Of a stretch of DNA of 51,889 nucleotides, positions 36,282 to 46,158 are shown one piece after another; position 1 is the stretch's first letter, and every line of letters begins with the position of its first letter. Origin of the DNA: Gammaproteobacteria bacterium (GTDB lineage: Bacteria > Pseudomonadota > Gammaproteobacteria > JAABTG01); NCBI GenBank assembly GCA_017999615.1, contig JAGNLM010000013.1, forward strand, positions 1 to 51,889, written 5' to 3'. The notes beneath the pieces were generated by a model. The model saw nothing but the letters and a program-made list of their open reading frames with translations. It was not told where the DNA came from and did no database searches. Position numbers and translations under genes: made by a program.

Positions 36282-37550
36282 ATGTTGCTGTTTACACTCG
36301 GCATAAACCACAAGACGGCGCCGGTCGCGATCCGCGAGCGGGTGAGCTTCGCCCCCGATCGGGTGGGCGAGGCCCTGCGCGACCTCGTGAACAGCGCCGG
36401 CGTGGAGGAGGCGTTGATCCTCTCCACCTGCAATCGGACCGAGGTGTACTGTGAGGCCCCGAAGGCCGACGTGAACGACGCGGTGGACTGGTTCGGGCGC
36501 TATCACCGCCTGGGCCGCGACGAGGTGGGGCCCTACCTCTACACCCACAACGGGCGCTCCACCGTGCAGCACCTGCTGCGGGTGGCGAGCGGCCTCGACT
36601 CCATGGTGCTCGGCGAGCCCCAGATCCTCGGGCAGGTCAAGGACGCCTACCGCCGGGCGACGCAGGCGGGCACCATCGGGCGGGTGCTCGGGCGGCTCTT
36701 CCAGCACACCTTCGCGGTGGCCAAGCAGGTGCGCACGGACACCGCCATCGGCGCGAGCCCCGTGTCGGTCGCCTTCGCCGCGGTGCGCCTGGCGCAGCAG
36801 ATCTTCACCGACCTCGGCGCCCAGTCCGCGCTGCTTATCGGCGCAGGCGAGACCATCGAGCTCGCCGGGCGCCACCTGCGCCAGCAGGGGATCGGGCGGG
36901 TCATCGTCGCCAATCGCACGGTGGAGAACGCCCTGCGCCTCGCGGGCGAGCTCGGCGGCTACGCCATCGGACTGCCGGACCTCGGCCGGCACCTGCCCGA
37001 GGCCGACATCGTGGTCGCCTCCACCGCGAGCCCGACCGCGGTCCTGGACCGGGCGACCGTGGAACAGGCGGTGCGGGCACGGCGCCGGCGCCCGATGCTG
37101 ATGATCGACCTCGCGGTGCCGCGGGACATCGAGCCCGAGGTCGCGGAGCTGGAGGACGTCTACCTCTACACGGTGGACGACCTGGAGGCGGTGATCGAGG
37201 AGAACCGCCGCTCCCGCCAGGAGGCCGCCGCCGAGGCCGAGGACATCATCGACACGGAGGTCTCGCACTTCATGGGCTGGCTGCACGCCCAGTCGGCGGT
37301 GCCCTCCATCTGCGAGTACCGCACGGTGGCCGAGGGCATGCGCGACGAGGTCCTCGCCAAGGCCCAGCGGATGCTGGCCCGCGGGGCCGACCCCGCGCAG
37401 ACGGTGCTCTTCCTCGCCCGCACCCTCACCAACAAGCTCGCCCACGGGCCCTGCGTTCAGCTGCGGCGAGCGGGCTTCGAGGGGCGGCAGGACCTGCTGG
37501 ACGCCGGCCGGGAGATCCTCGGACTGGCGCCGACCGAGCCCCGGGACTGA
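36282..37550 (+). CDS. hemA: Glutamyl-tRNA reductase
   Basis: HemA performs the first step of C5 tetrapyrrole synthesis, glutamyl-tRNA to glutamate-1-semialdehyde. The 422-residue enzyme has [20 protein letters not shown] and the catalytic cysteine in [14 protein letters not shown]. Further motifs are [20 protein letters not shown], the NADPH fold [20 protein letters not shown], and a C-terminal dimerisation helix. I start at 36282, matching the family N-terminus. prfA follows after 4 bp, forming the usual hemA-prfA-prmC operon. Confidence 0.97.
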   Translation: MLLFTLGINHKTAPVAIRERVSFAPDRVGEALRDLVNSAGVEEALILSTCNRTEVYCEAPKADVNDAVDWFGRYHRLGRDEVGPYLYTHNGRSTVQHLLRVASGLDSMVLGEPQILGQVKDAYRRATQAGTIGRVLGRLFQHTFAVAKQVRTDTAIGASPVSVAFAAVRLAQQIFTDLGAQSALLIGAGETIELAGRHLRQQGIGRVIVANRTVENALRLAGELGGYAIGLPDLGRHLPEADIVVASTASPTAVLDRATVEQAVRARRRRPMLMIDLAVPRDIEPEVAELEDVYLYTVDDLEAVIEENRRSRQEAAAEAEDIIDTEVSHFMGWLHAQSAVPSICEYRTVAEGMRDEVLAKAQRMLARGADPAQTVLFLARTLTNKLAHGPCVQLRRAGFEGRQDLLDAGREILGLAPTEPRD

Positions 37551-37554
37551 GGCG

Positions 37555-38637
37555 GTGAAGAGCTCCCTGCGCGAGCGGCTCGAGACCCTCGACGAGCGCC
37601 TCGAGGAGGTGAGCGCGCTGCTCGCCGACCCCGAGGTGATCGGGGCCCAGGAGCGCTTCCGGGCGCTGTCCCGCGAGTACGCCGAGCTCGAGCCGCTGGT
37701 GGCCACCTACCGCCGCTACCGCGGCGTCGGGGCCGAGCTCCTGGCCGCGCGGGAGATGCAGGCCGACGCCGACCCGGAGCTGCGGGAGCTCGCCGCGGAG
37801 GAGGTCGAGCAGGCGACCCGCCGGCACGAGGAGCTCGACCAGGAGCTGCAGCGCCTGCTGCTGCCCCGGGACCCCGCCGACGAGCGCAACCTCTTCGTCG
37901 AGATCCGCGCCGGGACGGGTGGCGACGAGGCGGCGCTGTTCGCGGGCGACCTCTTCCGGATGTACTCGCGCTACGCCGAGGCCCGGGGCTGGGAGGTGGA
38001 GGTGCTCAGTGCGAGCCCCGGGGAGCACGGGGGCTACAAGGAGCTCATCGCGCGGCTCATCGGCCGCGGGGCCTATTCCAGGATGAAGTTCGAGTCGGGC
38101 GGCCACCGGGTGCAGCGGGTGCCCGAGACCGAGGCCCAGGGCCGCATCCACACCTCCGCCTGCACGGTCGCGGTGCTGCCCGAGGCCGACGAGATGGAGG
38201 CGGTGAGCATCAACCCGGCCGACCTGCGGGTGGACACCTACCGGGCCTCCGGGGCCGGCGGCCAGCACGTCAACAAGACCGACTCGGCGATCCGGCTGAC
38301 GCACCTGCCCAGCGGGATCGTCGTCGAGTGCCAGGACGAGCGCTCCCAGCACAAGAACCGGGCGCGGGCCATGGCGCTCCTGCAGGCCAGGCTCTACGCC
38401 GCGGAGCGCGACCGGCGCGCGGCCGAGGAAGCGGCCACCCGCAAGAGCCTCATCGGCAGCGGGGACCGCTCCGAGCGCATCCGCACCTACAACTTCCCCC
38501 AGGGCCGGGTGACCGACCACCGGATCAACCTGACCCTGTACCGCCTGCAGGACGTGCTCGACGGGGGTCTCGACGCCCTGGTCGACCCCCTCGTCGCCGA
38601 GCACCAGGCCGAGCAGCTCGCCGCCATCGGCGGCTGA
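37555..38637 (+). CDS. prfA: Peptide chain release factor 1
   Basis: RF1 reads UAA and UAG stops. The 360-residue product starts at GTG 37555. The GGQ loop is [17 protein letters not shown], where PrmC methylates the glutamine. The stop-recognition segment reads [20 protein letters not shown], giving PET where E. coli has PAT. The switch-loop region and C-terminal domain are complete ([18 protein letters not shown]). The gene for its methylase follows 4 bp downstream. Confidence 0.97.
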   Translation: MKSSLRERLETLDERLEEVSALLADPEVIGAQERFRALSREYAELEPLVATYRRYRGVGAELLAAREMQADADPELRELAAEEVEQATRRHEELDQELQRLLLPRDPADERNLFVEIRAGTGGDEAALFAGDLFRMYSRYAEARGWEVEVLSASPGEHGGYKELIARLIGRGAYSRMKFESGGHRVQRVPETEAQGRIHTSACTVAVLPEADEMEAVSINPADLRVDTYRASGAGGQHVNKTDSAIRLTHLPSGIVVECQDERSQHKNRARAMALLQARLYAAERDRRAAEEAATRKSLIGSGDRSERIRTYNFPQGRVTDHRINLTLYRLQDVLDGGLDALVDPLVAEHQAEQLAAIGG

Positions 38638-38641
38638 GGCC

Positions 38642-39481
38642 GTGGAGACCCTCGGCGCCGCCCTCGCCCGCGCGGCCCGCCTCCTGGCCGGCCGGCACGA
38701 GAGCGCCCGCCTCGACGCCGAGGTGCTGCTGGCCCACGCGCTGGGGCGCGACCGCGCCTATCTCTACGGGCACTCGGACGAGCCCCTCGACGCGGAGACC
38801 CGGGCCCGCTTCGCCGCACTCGCGGCCCGGCGGGCGGGGGGGGAGCCGGTCGCCTACCTGGTGGGCCGGCGGGAGTTCTGGTCCCTCGACCTCGAGGTCG
38901 CGCCCGGCACCCTGATCCCGCGCCCGGAGACCGAGACCCTGGTGGCGGGCGCGCTGGAGCGCATCCCCGCCGACGCCCCGCTCCGGGTCGCCGACCTCGG
39001 CACCGGCAGCGGGGCGGTCGCCCTCGCCCTCGCGCGGGAACGCCCGCAGGCCTTCGTGGTCGGGGTCGAGCGGTCCGCGCGCGCCCTCGCGGTCGCCGCG
39101 GCCAACGTCCGCCGCCTCGCCCCCCGGGGGGTCCGCCTGGTGCGGGGGGACTGGTGCGAGCCCTTCGCGGAGCACTCGCTCGACGTCGTCGTCACGAACC
39201 CCCCCTACGTGGCGGAGGACGACCCGCACCTCGGCCGGGGCGACGCGGCTTTCGAGCCCCGGGAGGCGCTCGTCGGGGGTCCGGACGGGCTCCAGGCGGT
39301 CCGGCGCATCGCCCGCTCCGCCCCGGCGCACCTGCGCCCGGGGGGCTGGCTGCTCCTGGAGCACGGGGAGGACCAGGGCCCGCGGGTGCGCGAGACCCTC
39401 TGCCGCTTCGGCTACCGGGACGTGCGCACGCTCGCGGACCTCGCCGGCCGGGACCGCGTGACCGAGGGCCACCGCCCGTGA
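38642..39481 (+). CDS. prmC: Release factor glutamine methyltransferase
   Basis: PrmC (HemK) N5-methylates the GGQ glutamine of RF1 and RF2. The 279-residue product starts at GTG 38642. It has the N-terminal helical domain LDAEVLLAHALGRDRAYLYG, then VAYLVGRREFWSLDLEV and PGTLIPRPETETLV. The SAM motif is RVADLGTGSGAVALALA, and the catalytic VVVTNPPYVAEDD holds the glutamine side chain. moeB starts 13 bp after it. Confidence 0.96.
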   Translation: METLGAALARAARLLAGRHESARLDAEVLLAHALGRDRAYLYGHSDEPLDAETRARFAALAARRAGGEPVAYLVGRREFWSLDLEVAPGTLIPRPETETLVAGALERIPADAPLRVADLGTGSGAVALALARERPQAFVVGVERSARALAVAAANVRRLAPRGVRLVRGDWCEPFAEHSLDVVVTNPPYVAEDDPHLGRGDAAFEPREALVGGPDGLQAVRRIARSAPAHLRPGGWLLLEHGEDQGPRVRETLCRFGYRDVRTLADLAGRDRVTEGHRP

Positions 39482-39494
39482 ACCGGGAGAGCCG

Positions 39495-40310
39495 GTGAAC
39501 CGGGAAGAGCTCCAGCGCTACCGCCGGCACCTCCTGCTCCCCAGCATCGGTGAGCGGGGACAGGAGCGGCTGCTGGCCTCGCGGGTGCTGCAGGTGGGCG
39601 TGGGCGGCCTGGGCTCGCCCCTCGCGCTCTACCTGGCCGCGGCGGGGGTGGGCCAGCTGACGCTGGTGGACCCCGACCGGGTCGACCTCTCCAACCTGCA
39701 GCGCCAGGTCATCCATCGGACCCCCGACATCGGGCGCCCGAAGGTCGAGTCGGCGCGCGACCGGCTGGCCGCCCTGAACCCCGGGGTGCGGGTCGTGCCC
39801 GTCCCGCGGGCCCTGGAGGGGGAAGAGCTCCTCGCGGCCGCCCGGGCGGCGGACGTGGTGGTCGACGCGACCGACAACTTCGCCGCCCGCTTCGCCGTGA
39901 ACGCCGCCTGCGTCGAGGCCCGCCGCCCCCTCGTCTCCGGCGCCGTGACGCGCTGGGAGGGCCAGGTGACGGTGTTCCGCGCGGACCAGGGCGGCGGCCC
40001 CTGCTACCGGTGCCTGTACCCCGAGGGCGGCGAGGGCAGCGAGGGCGCCGAGGGCGCCGAGGGCGGCGCGGGCGGCGCGGGCGGCGCGGGCGGCGAGGGC
40101 GGCGCGCCCGACGGCGCGCCCGGTGTCGTCGGCCCGGTCGTGGGGATCGTGGGCTCGGTGCAGGCGACGGAGGTCCTCAAGGTCCTGCTCGGGGCCGGGG
40201 AGACCCTCGCCGGCCGGCTCCTGGTCCTCGACGCCCTCTCCATGGAGTGGCGCACCCTGCGCCTGCGCCGCGACCCGGCCTGCCCGGTCTGCGGCCCCCG
40301 CGCGCCCTAG
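39495..40310 (+). CDS. moeB: MoeB/ThiF-family sulfur-carrier adenylyltransferase
   Basis: This E1-like enzyme adenylates the C-terminus of MoaD (or ThiS). The 271-residue product starts at GTG 39495. It contains the ATP loop [20 protein letters not shown], the arginine finger region [39 protein letters not shown], and zinc cysteines CYRC and CPVC. The usual loop after CYRCLYPE is replaced by about 35 residues of Gly/Ala/Glu repeats ([18 protein letters not shown]...), encoded by a 9-nt repeat at 40024-40110. The repeats sit where the mobile crossover loop normally lies. The gene converges on gcvPB with a 4-bp overlap. Confidence 0.9.
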   Translation: MNREELQRYRRHLLLPSIGERGQERLLASRVLQVGVGGLGSPLALYLAAAGVGQLTLVDPDRVDLSNLQRQVIHRTPDIGRPKVESARDRLAALNPGVRVVPVPRALEGEELLAAARAADVVVDATDNFAARFAVNAACVEARRPLVSGAVTRWEGQVTVFRADQGGGPCYRCLYPEGGEGSEGAEGAEGGAGGAGGAGGEGGAPDGAPGVVGPVVGIVGSVQATEVLKVLLGAGETLAGRLLVLDALSMEWRTLRLRRDPACPVCGPRAP

Positions 40311-41782
40311 GACGGCGGGCGCCAGGCGAGGTCGAGGTCGCGGGCGGCGCGGACGTCGTCGAGGCGGCGCACCGGGGTCGTGTAGGGGGCGCCCTTCAGG
40401 AAGTCGGGACGGGTGCGCGCGGCCTCCAGGATCTCGACCATGGCCGCGACGAAGGCGTCGAGGGTCTCCCGGGCCTCGGTCTCGGTCGGCTCGATCAGCA
40501 GGCACTCCGGGACCAGCAACGGGAAGTAGGTGGTCGGGGCGTGCTGGCCGCAGTCGAGGAGCCGCTTGGCCACGTCCATGGTGTTCACGCCCGTCTCCCG
40601 CACCAGGCGCTTCAGCGTCACCGCGAACTCGTGGGTCGCCCGGCGCTCGGGGAAGGCCAGCTCGAAGCCGGCGTCGGCCAACCGGCGGGCCAGGTAGTTG
40701 GCGTTGAGGGTGGCGTACTCGGCGACCCGGGGCATGCCCTCGCGCCCGAGCAGGCGCGCGTACACGTAGGCCCGGAGCAGGATCCCCACGTTGCCGGCGA
40801 AGGCCGAGAAGCGGCCGATGCTCCGGGGGCAGTCCTTCTCGGCGAGCCAGCGGTAGCGCCCACCCTCGCCCTCGCCCTCGCCATCACCCTCGCGCGCGAC
40901 CCGCGGCACCGGCAGGAACGGGGCGAGCCGCTCGCTCACCCCGACCGGGCCCGCGCCCGGCCCGCCGCCACCGTGGGGCGTCGAGAAGGTCTTGTGCAGG
41001 TTCAGGTGCACCACGTCGAAGCCCATGTCGCCCGGGCGCACCTTCCCGAGGATGGCGTTGAAGTTGGCCCCGTCGTAGTAGAGCAGCCCGCCGGCCTCGT
41101 GGACCGTGCGGCCGATCGCCTCGATGCCCCGCTCGAAGACGCCGAGGGTCGAGGGGTTGGTGAGCATGATCCCCGCCGTCTGGGGACCCACCGCCTCGCG
41201 CAGGGCCGCCGCGTCCACGTCGCCGTGGCGGTCCGTCGGCACCTCCCGGACCCGGTACCCGCACATGGCGGCGCTCGCCGGGTTGGTCCCGTGGGCGGCG
41301 TCCGGCACCAGGATCTCCACCCGCTCCCGGTCTCCGCGGGCCTCGTGGTAGGCGCGGATCATGGCGACTCCCACCAGCTCGCCCTGGGCGCCCGCCATCG
41401 GCGCGAGCGACACCTCGGCCATGCCGGTGACCGCCTTCAGGATCTCCTGCAGGTCGTACAGGCACGCGAGCACGCCCTGGCTGTGGGAGGGCGGCGCCGC
41501 GGGGTGGCGGTCGAGGAACCCCGCCAGGCTGGCGAGCCGGTGACAGGCCCGCGGGTTGTACTTCATCGTGCACGACCCGAGCGGGTAGAAGTGGGTGTCG
41601 ATGGAGAAGTTCTTCTGGGACAGGCGCGTGTAGTGGCGCACCGCCTGAAGCTCCGAGACCTCGGGCAGCGCGGGCGGCGTCTCGCGCAGGAAGCGCTCCG
41701 GGATGTCGGGCGTGTCACCGGCGCCCGGGGCGATCTGCGTCCCCGTGTGCCGGCCGGGGCGCGACTGTTCGAAGATCAACAC
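40307..41782 (-). CDS. gcvPB: Glycine dehydrogenase (decarboxylating) subunit 2
   Basis: With GcvPA it forms the split P-protein that decarboxylates glycine and loads aminomethyl onto GcvH lipoate. The 491-residue product has [32 protein letters not shown], and the PLP lysine in [19 protein letters not shown]. It ends with C-terminal [21 protein letters not shown] short [11 protein letters not shown] insertion precedes [15 protein letters not shown] and is not typical of the family. It is last in the gcv operon, 73 bp after tpx. Confidence 0.95.
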   Translation of the reverse strand: MLIFEQSRPGRHTGTQIAPGAGDTPDIPERFLRETPPALPEVSELQAVRHYTRLSQKNFSIDTHFYPLGSCTMKYNPRACHRLASLAGFLDRHPAAPPSHSQGVLACLYDLQEILKAVTGMAEVSLAPMAGAQGELVGVAMIRAYHEARGDRERVEILVPDAAHGTNPASAAMCGYRVREVPTDRHGDVDAAALREAVGPQTAGIMLTNPSTLGVFERGIEAIGRTVHEAGGLLYYDGANFNAILGKVRPGDMGFDVVHLNLHKTFSTPHGGGGPGAGPVGVSERLAPFLPVPRVAREGDGEGEGEGGRYRWLAEKDCPRSIGRFSAFAGNVGILLRAYVYARLLGREGMPRVAEYATLNANYLARRLADAGFELAFPERRATHEFAVTLKRLVRETGVNTMDVAKRLLDCGQHAPTTYFPLLVPECLLIEPTETEARETLDAFVAAMVEILEAARTRPDFLKGAPYTTPVRRLDDVRAARDLDLAWRPPS

Positions 41783-41855
41783 CGTGGCGCACCTCGACGG
41801 CGGACGGGCCGGCAGCTGCGGACTCGGGCTCGGGCGAGGCCTGGCGTGAGGGGGC

Positions 41856-42353
41856 TCACAGCGCAGCGATGGCCTTCTCGTAGTCCGGCTCCTGGAGGAT
41901 CTCCGGCACGAGCTCGGTGTAGACGACGCGGTCGTGGGCGTCGAGGACCACCACGGAGCGCGCGGCGATGCCGGCGAGCGGGCCGTCGGTGATCAGCACG
42001 CCGTAGTCCTTGGCGAAGCTGCGCGAGCGCATCATCGACAGCGTTACCACGTTGTCGATGCCCTCGGTCGAGCAGAAGCGCCCGGCGGCGAACGGCAGGT
42101 CGGCGGAGACGATGAGCACCGCGACGTCGCCGCGGCCTCGGGCGTGCTCGCTGAACTTCCGGGTCGAGATCGCGCACACCGGCGTGTCGAGACTCGGCAC
42201 GATGTTCAGCAGCTTGCGCTTGCCGGCGAAGTCCGCGAGGCCCGTGTCCCGCAGGTCCTTGTCGACCAGCCGGAAATCCGGGGCCTGGCTGCCCACCGCG
42301 GGCAGGTCGCCGTTCGTGTGGATGGGGTTCCCTTTCAGGGTGACGGTCGCCAT
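41856..42353 (-). CDS. tpx: Thiol peroxidase Tpx
   Basis: The 165-residue periplasmic- or cytosolic-type atypical 2-Cys peroxiredoxin reduces peroxides with thioredoxin. The peroxidatic cysteine is in [20 protein letters not shown] and the resolving cysteine in [32 protein letters not shown] is typical. No signal peptide is seen. It is inserted between gcvPA (12 bp) and gcvPB (73 bp) in the same direction, so it is probably coexpressed with glycine cleavage. Confidence 0.96.
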   Translation of the reverse strand: MATVTLKGNPIHTNGDLPAVGSQAPDFRLVDKDLRDTGLADFAGKRKLLNIVPSLDTPVCAISTRKFSEHARGRGDVAVLIVSADLPFAAGRFCSTEGIDNVVTLSMMRSRSFAKDYGVLITDGPLAGIAARSVVVLDAHDRVVYTELVPEILQEPDYEKAIAAL

Positions 42354-42365
42354 GGGGGATGCTCC

Positions 42366-43775
42366 TCAGGTTGGGGTTGTCGCAGGCTCTCCGGTCCGGG
42401 GGGCGCCTCCGGCAGACCGCGCCAGGACCTCTTGCAGGAGGTGCAGGTAGGCCGCGCGGTCCTCGGCCGTGCGCTTCTCGGTGGCGCAGACCAGGATGCA
42501 GTCCTTCAGCTCCGGGTACTCGTCCTCCAGGGGATAGCCGGCCAGCACGTTCTCGGCCGCCATCGCCGCCAGCACCGCGTGGGCCGGGGCGGGCAGCCGC
42601 AGTACCGCCTCGTGGAAGAAGGGTCCCTGGAACACCCACTGCACGCCGGGGATGCCCGCGGCCCGGCGCGCCAGGTCGGCGGTGTTGCGGTGGCTCGCGC
42701 TCGCCGCGGCGCACAGCCCCTGGGGCCCGGCGACGGCCATGTGGATCGCGGCCGCGGTCGCCATCAGCCCCTGGTTGGTGCAGATGTTGGAGGTCGCCTT
42801 GGAGCGCCGGATGTGCTGCTCCCGGGCCTGCAGGGTGAGCGTGTAGCCCGGGCGCTCGTCGAGGTCCACGGTGCGCCCGACGATGCGCCCCGGCATCTGG
42901 CGCACGAGGGCACGCTTGCAGGAGAGGAAGCCGAAGTAGGGCCCGCCCGAGGAGAGCGGCGCCCCGAGAGGCTGCCCCTCGCCGCAGGCGATGTCCGCCC
43001 CGCCGCCGCCCCACTCGCCCGGGGGGCGCAGCAGGGCGAGCGCGAGCGGGTTCACCAGCCCCACCACCAGCAGGCCGTGGCGGTGCGCCCACTCGGTGAG
43101 CGCGTCCACCTCCTCCAGGACCCCGAAGAAATTGGGCTGGGGGACCACCAGCGCGAAGGCCCCTTCAGGGTCGAGGGCCTCGAGCGCGGCGGGGTCGACC
43201 CGCCCGTCGGCGGCCCCGTAGGGCAGCTCGGACACCTCGATGCCCTGGTGCCGGACGATGGTGTGAGCCACGCGCCGGTAGGCGGGGTGCACGGTGCTCG
43301 GCACCAGCACCCGCCGGGCCCCGCCCTTGCGCGAGACCCGTGCGGCCATCAGCACCGCCTCGGCGAGCGCGGTGGCCCCGTCGTAGAGCGAGGCGTTGGC
43401 GGTGTCGAGCCCCGTCAGCGCCGTCACCATCGACTGGAACTCGTAGAGGAGCTGCAGCGTCCCCTGGCTCGCCTCGGCCTGGTAGGGCGTGTAGGCGGAG
43501 TAGAACTCGCCGCGCGCCGCGATCTCCCAGACCGCGGCCGGCACGTAGTGGTCGTAGGCCCCGGCGCCGATGAAGCAGAGCGCGCCCGCGTCGTCGGCGG
43601 CCCGCGCCTGCATCAGCCGCGTCACCTCGAGCTCCGAGAGCGCGCCCGGCACACGCTCCAGCCCGGCGGACCGCAGCCCGGGCGGGATCTCGGCGAACAA
43701 CTCGTCGACGCTCTCGACCCCGACCGCGCGGAGCATCTCGCGCAGGTCTTCGGGGGTGTGCGGGATGTAGCTCAC
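42366..43775 (-). CDS. gcvPA: Glycine dehydrogenase (decarboxylating) subunit 1
   Basis: This is the second half of the split P-protein. The 469-residue product starts [20 protein letters not shown]. It has [55 protein letters not shown] and [20 protein letters not shown]. It forms the alpha2beta2 enzyme with GcvPB. It follows gcvH by 21 bp. A 23-residue Ala/Thr/Pro-rich C-terminal end is unremarkable. Confidence 0.95.
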   Translation of the reverse strand: MSYIPHTPEDLREMLRAVGVESVDELFAEIPPGLRSAGLERVPGALSELEVTRLMQARAADDAGALCFIGAGAYDHYVPAAVWEIAARGEFYSAYTPYQAEASQGTLQLLYEFQSMVTALTGLDTANASLYDGATALAEAVLMAARVSRKGGARRVLVPSTVHPAYRRVAHTIVRHQGIEVSELPYGAADGRVDPAALEALDPEGAFALVVPQPNFFGVLEEVDALTEWAHRHGLLVVGLVNPLALALLRPPGEWGGGGADIACGEGQPLGAPLSSGGPYFGFLSCKRALVRQMPGRIVGRTVDLDERPGYTLTLQAREQHIRRSKATSNICTNQGLMATAAAIHMAVAGPQGLCAAASASHRNTADLARRAAGIPGVQWVFQGPFFHEAVLRLPAPAHAVLAAMAAENVLAGYPLEDEYPELKDCILVCATEKRTAEDRAAYLHLLQEVLARSAGGAPRTGEPATTPT

Positions 43776-43796
43776 CCGGTCACGCCCTCGAGCCGC

Positions 43797-44192
43797 CTAT
43801 TCGTTCTCGGAGTCCAGCACGGCCTGGTAGCCCTCGCTGTCGAGCAGCGCCCCGATCTCGCCCGGGTCCTCCGGGGCGAGCCGCACCAGCCAGCCGTCGC
43901 CGTAGGGGTCGGCGTTCACCTGCTCGGGCGCGTCGGCCAGCGCCGTGTTGACGGCGACCACCCGGCCGCCGATCGGGCTGAAGATGTCGGAAGCCGCCTT
44001 CACCGATTCCACCACCCCGAGCGATTCGTTCGCCTGCAGGGACGCCCCGGGCTCGGGGAGCTCCACGTACACGAGGTCGCCCAACTGGGCCTGGGCGTGG
44101 TCGGTGATCCCCACCGTCACCGTGCCGTCCTCCTCCTGGCGCACCCACTCGTGGGAGTCGTTGTAGCGCAGCTCTTCCGGTATGTGGCTCAT
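43797..44192 (-). CDS. gcvH: Glycine cleavage system H protein
   Basis: GcvH is the lipoyl shuttle between P, T and L proteins. The 131-residue product has [40 protein letters not shown] and the lipoylated lysine in [19 protein letters not shown], ending [16 protein letters not shown]. It lies 92 bp after gcvT in the operon. Confidence 0.96.
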   Translation of the reverse strand: MSHIPEELRYNDSHEWVRQEEDGTVTVGITDHAQAQLGDLVYVELPEPGASLQANESLGVVESVKAASDIFSPIGGRVVAVNTALADAPEQVNADPYGDGWLVRLAPEDPGEIGALLDSEGYQAVLDSENE

Positions 44193-44284
44193 TCGCGGTC
44201 ACCCCCAATGAAAGATGTCGAATTCGAGGCGCCCGCCGGGCGGCGCGTCCGCCCGGGGCGCCGGAGCCGGCGCATGCCCGCCTG

Positions 44285-45367
44285 CTACACCAGGGGCTTG
44301 CCGAAGCGCACGAAGGGCGGGACCACCCGCCTCGCCGGCACTCGCCGCCCCCGGATCTCCACCTCGACCGGCCCGCTCGCGGCCGAGCTCACCCGCGCGA
44401 GACCGATGGAGCGTCCGAGCGTGGGCCCGAACCCCCCGCTCGTGACGACGCCCTCCGGGGCCCCGCCGACGAGGACCACCTGGCCGGCGCGCATCACCCC
44501 GGGCCCCTCGAGCAGCAGGCCCGTCAGGCTCCGGGCAGGCCCCGCGGCACGCTGGGCCTCGAGGGCCTCGCGCCCCACGAACTGACGCTCGGCGGGCATC
44601 CAGGCGACGGTCCAGGCGAGTCCGCTCTCGAGGGGCGAGGTCTCCTCGTCCATGTCCGCGCCGTACAGGTTGAGGCCCGCCTCCAGGCGCAGGGTGTCCC
44701 GGGCGCCAAGGCCCGCGGGCCGCGCCCCGGCCCCGAGGAGACGGTCCCAGAGCCCCGGGGCCTCCCCCGCGGGCAGCATGACCTCGTAGCCGTCCTCACC
44801 CGTGTAACCGGTGCGGGCCACGAACCAGGTGCCGAGGGACCCGGCCTGGAAGCGGCCGAGGGACGCGGCCTCCCCGGCGAGCGGCGCGTCCAGCAGGCCG
44901 TGCACCGTGTCCCGGGCGAGCGGGCCCTGGACGGCAATCATCGCCAGGTCGCGGCGCTCGTCGAGCTGTACGGAGAAGCCCGCGCCCAGCCTCTCGAGCC
45001 AGGCGAGGTCGTGCGCCCGCGTGGCGGCGTTCACGACCAGGCGGTAGCCGGCCTCGAGTCGGTACACGATCAGGTCGTCCAGCACCCCCCCGGCGGGGTT
45101 CAGCATGCAGGTGTAGAGGGCCTGGCCCGCGCGCGCGAGGCGCCCCACGTCGTTGGCGAAAACGTGGCGCAGGAAGTCGACGGCGCCCCAGCCGGTCACG
45201 TCGACGACCCCCATGTGGGAGACGTCGAAGACGCCGCAGCCCGTGCGCACCGCCCGGTGCTCCTCGAGCTGCGAGCCGTAGTGCAGGGGCAGGTCCCAAC
45301 CGGCGAAATCCACCAGGCGGGCACCGGCAGCGACGTGCGCGGCGTAAAGAGGTGTGCGTTGACCCAC
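44285..45367 (-). CDS. gcvT: Glycine cleavage system T protein (aminomethyltransferase)
   Basis: GcvT transfers the methylene from the H-protein arm to tetrahydrofolate and releases ammonia. The 360-residue product starts at GTG 45367 (GQRTPLYAAHVAAGARLVDF), with AGWDLPLHYGSQLEEHRAVR, VFDVSHMGVVDVTG and YTGEDGYEVMLPAGEAPGLW. It ends VPPFVRFGKPLV. It opens the gcvT-gcvH-gcvPA-tpx-gcvPB operon. The ribosome site is weak, so the exact start is moderately sure. Confidence 0.95.
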   Translation of the reverse strand: MGQRTPLYAAHVAAGARLVDFAGWDLPLHYGSQLEEHRAVRTGCGVFDVSHMGVVDVTGWGAVDFLRHVFANDVGRLARAGQALYTCMLNPAGGVLDDLIVYRLEAGYRLVVNAATRAHDLAWLERLGAGFSVQLDERRDLAMIAVQGPLARDTVHGLLDAPLAGEAASLGRFQAGSLGTWFVARTGYTGEDGYEVMLPAGEAPGLWDRLLGAGARPAGLGARDTLRLEAGLNLYGADMDEETSPLESGLAWTVAWMPAERQFVGREALEAQRAAGPARSLTGLLLEGPGVMRAGQVVLVGGAPEGVVTSGGFGPTLGRSIGLARVSSAASGPVEVEIRGRRVPARRVVPPFVRFGKPLV

Positions 45368-45378
45368 GGTCGGGCAGG

Positions 45379-45448
45379 GCTCCGGCGAGTTGGGAGAGAC
45401 GCTCCGGCGAGTGGGGAAAGACTATACGCGGCGCGCCGGGGGGTGCAA
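45379..45448 (-). promoter_or_regulatory. gcv operon promoter with duplicated leader motif
   Basis: On the minus strand TTGCAC (45448-45443), 16 bp, and TATAGT (45426-45421) make a good sigma-70 promoter. The leader between it and gcvT contains ACTCGCCGGAGC twice with a 22-bp period (45401-45412 and 45379-45390). This could be a regulator site or an RNA element. It does not match the glycine riboswitch consensus. Confidence 0.6.
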
Positions 45449-45550
45449 ACCCCGCCCCGGGGGGCGCGCTTCAGCCGGGCGCTCCCAGGTCGCTATGGCG
45501 TTTCGGGCGCCCTGGTGGCGCGGCGGGTACACTCGGCGGAGGAATTCCAC

Positions 45551-46135
45551 GTGAGCTTCGACACCCACATGACGACCTACATCGTGATCGCCACCGTGGT
45601 GATCCTGGCCGCCTACGGCGTGCTCATCTACAACCAGCTGGTCGCGCTGAAGCACGGCGTCGCGCGCTCCTGGGCGAACATCGACGTGCTGCTCAAGCAG
45701 CGCCACGACGAGCTGCCGAAGCTGGTCGAGGCCTGCCGGCAGTACATGCGCTACGAGCAGGAGACCCTGGAGCGGGTGATGAAGGCCCGCTCCGCCGTCT
45801 CGGCCGCACAGTCCAAGGGCGACATCCCCGCCCTCGGTCAGGCCGAGGGCCAGCTGCGCTCGGGGCTGATGCAGCTCTTCGCCGTGGTCGAGGCCTACCC
45901 GGAGCTCAAGGCCAACGAGACCTTCCAGCACCTCCAGGCGCGGGTGACCGGGCTCGAGAACGACATCGCCGACCGGCGCGAGCTCTACAACGAGAGCGTC
46001 AACCTGAACAACGTGCGCATCGAGCAGTTCCCCGACCTGGTCGTGGCGCGCACGTTCGGCTTCGGCAGCATGCCGCTGCTCGAGTTCGCGACCGAAGAGA
46101 AGGCCGACCCGAGCCTGCGCACGCTCTTCGGCTGA
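45551..46135 (+). CDS. lemA: LemA family protein
   Basis: A 194-residue membrane-anchored helical protein. The start GTG 45551 follows a GGAGGAATTCCAC ribosome site. One transmembrane helix is near the N-terminus (TYIVIATVVILAAYGVLIY). The LemA coiled-coil domain follows: LVALKHGVARSWANIDVLLK, QRHDELPKLVEACRQYMRYE and NETFQHLQARVTGLENDIAD. It ends FGFGSMPLLEFATEEKADPS. The exact function is unknown; it pairs with the next gene in many proteobacteria. Confidence 0.95.
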   Translation: MSFDTHMTTYIVIATVVILAAYGVLIYNQLVALKHGVARSWANIDVLLKQRHDELPKLVEACRQYMRYEQETLERVMKARSAVSAAQSKGDIPALGQAEGQLRSGLMQLFAVVEAYPELKANETFQHLQARVTGLENDIADRRELYNESVNLNNVRIEQFPDLVVARTFGFGSMPLLEFATEEKADPSLRTLFG

Positions 46136-46158
46136 GCGCGGCCGGGCACGGCGCACCC

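Noticed and set aside
45368-45440. Possible glycine riboswitch before gcvT
   Set aside because: The GGGAGAGAC word is on the wrong strand and the tandem aptamer core and pairing are absent; only a short direct repeat remains.
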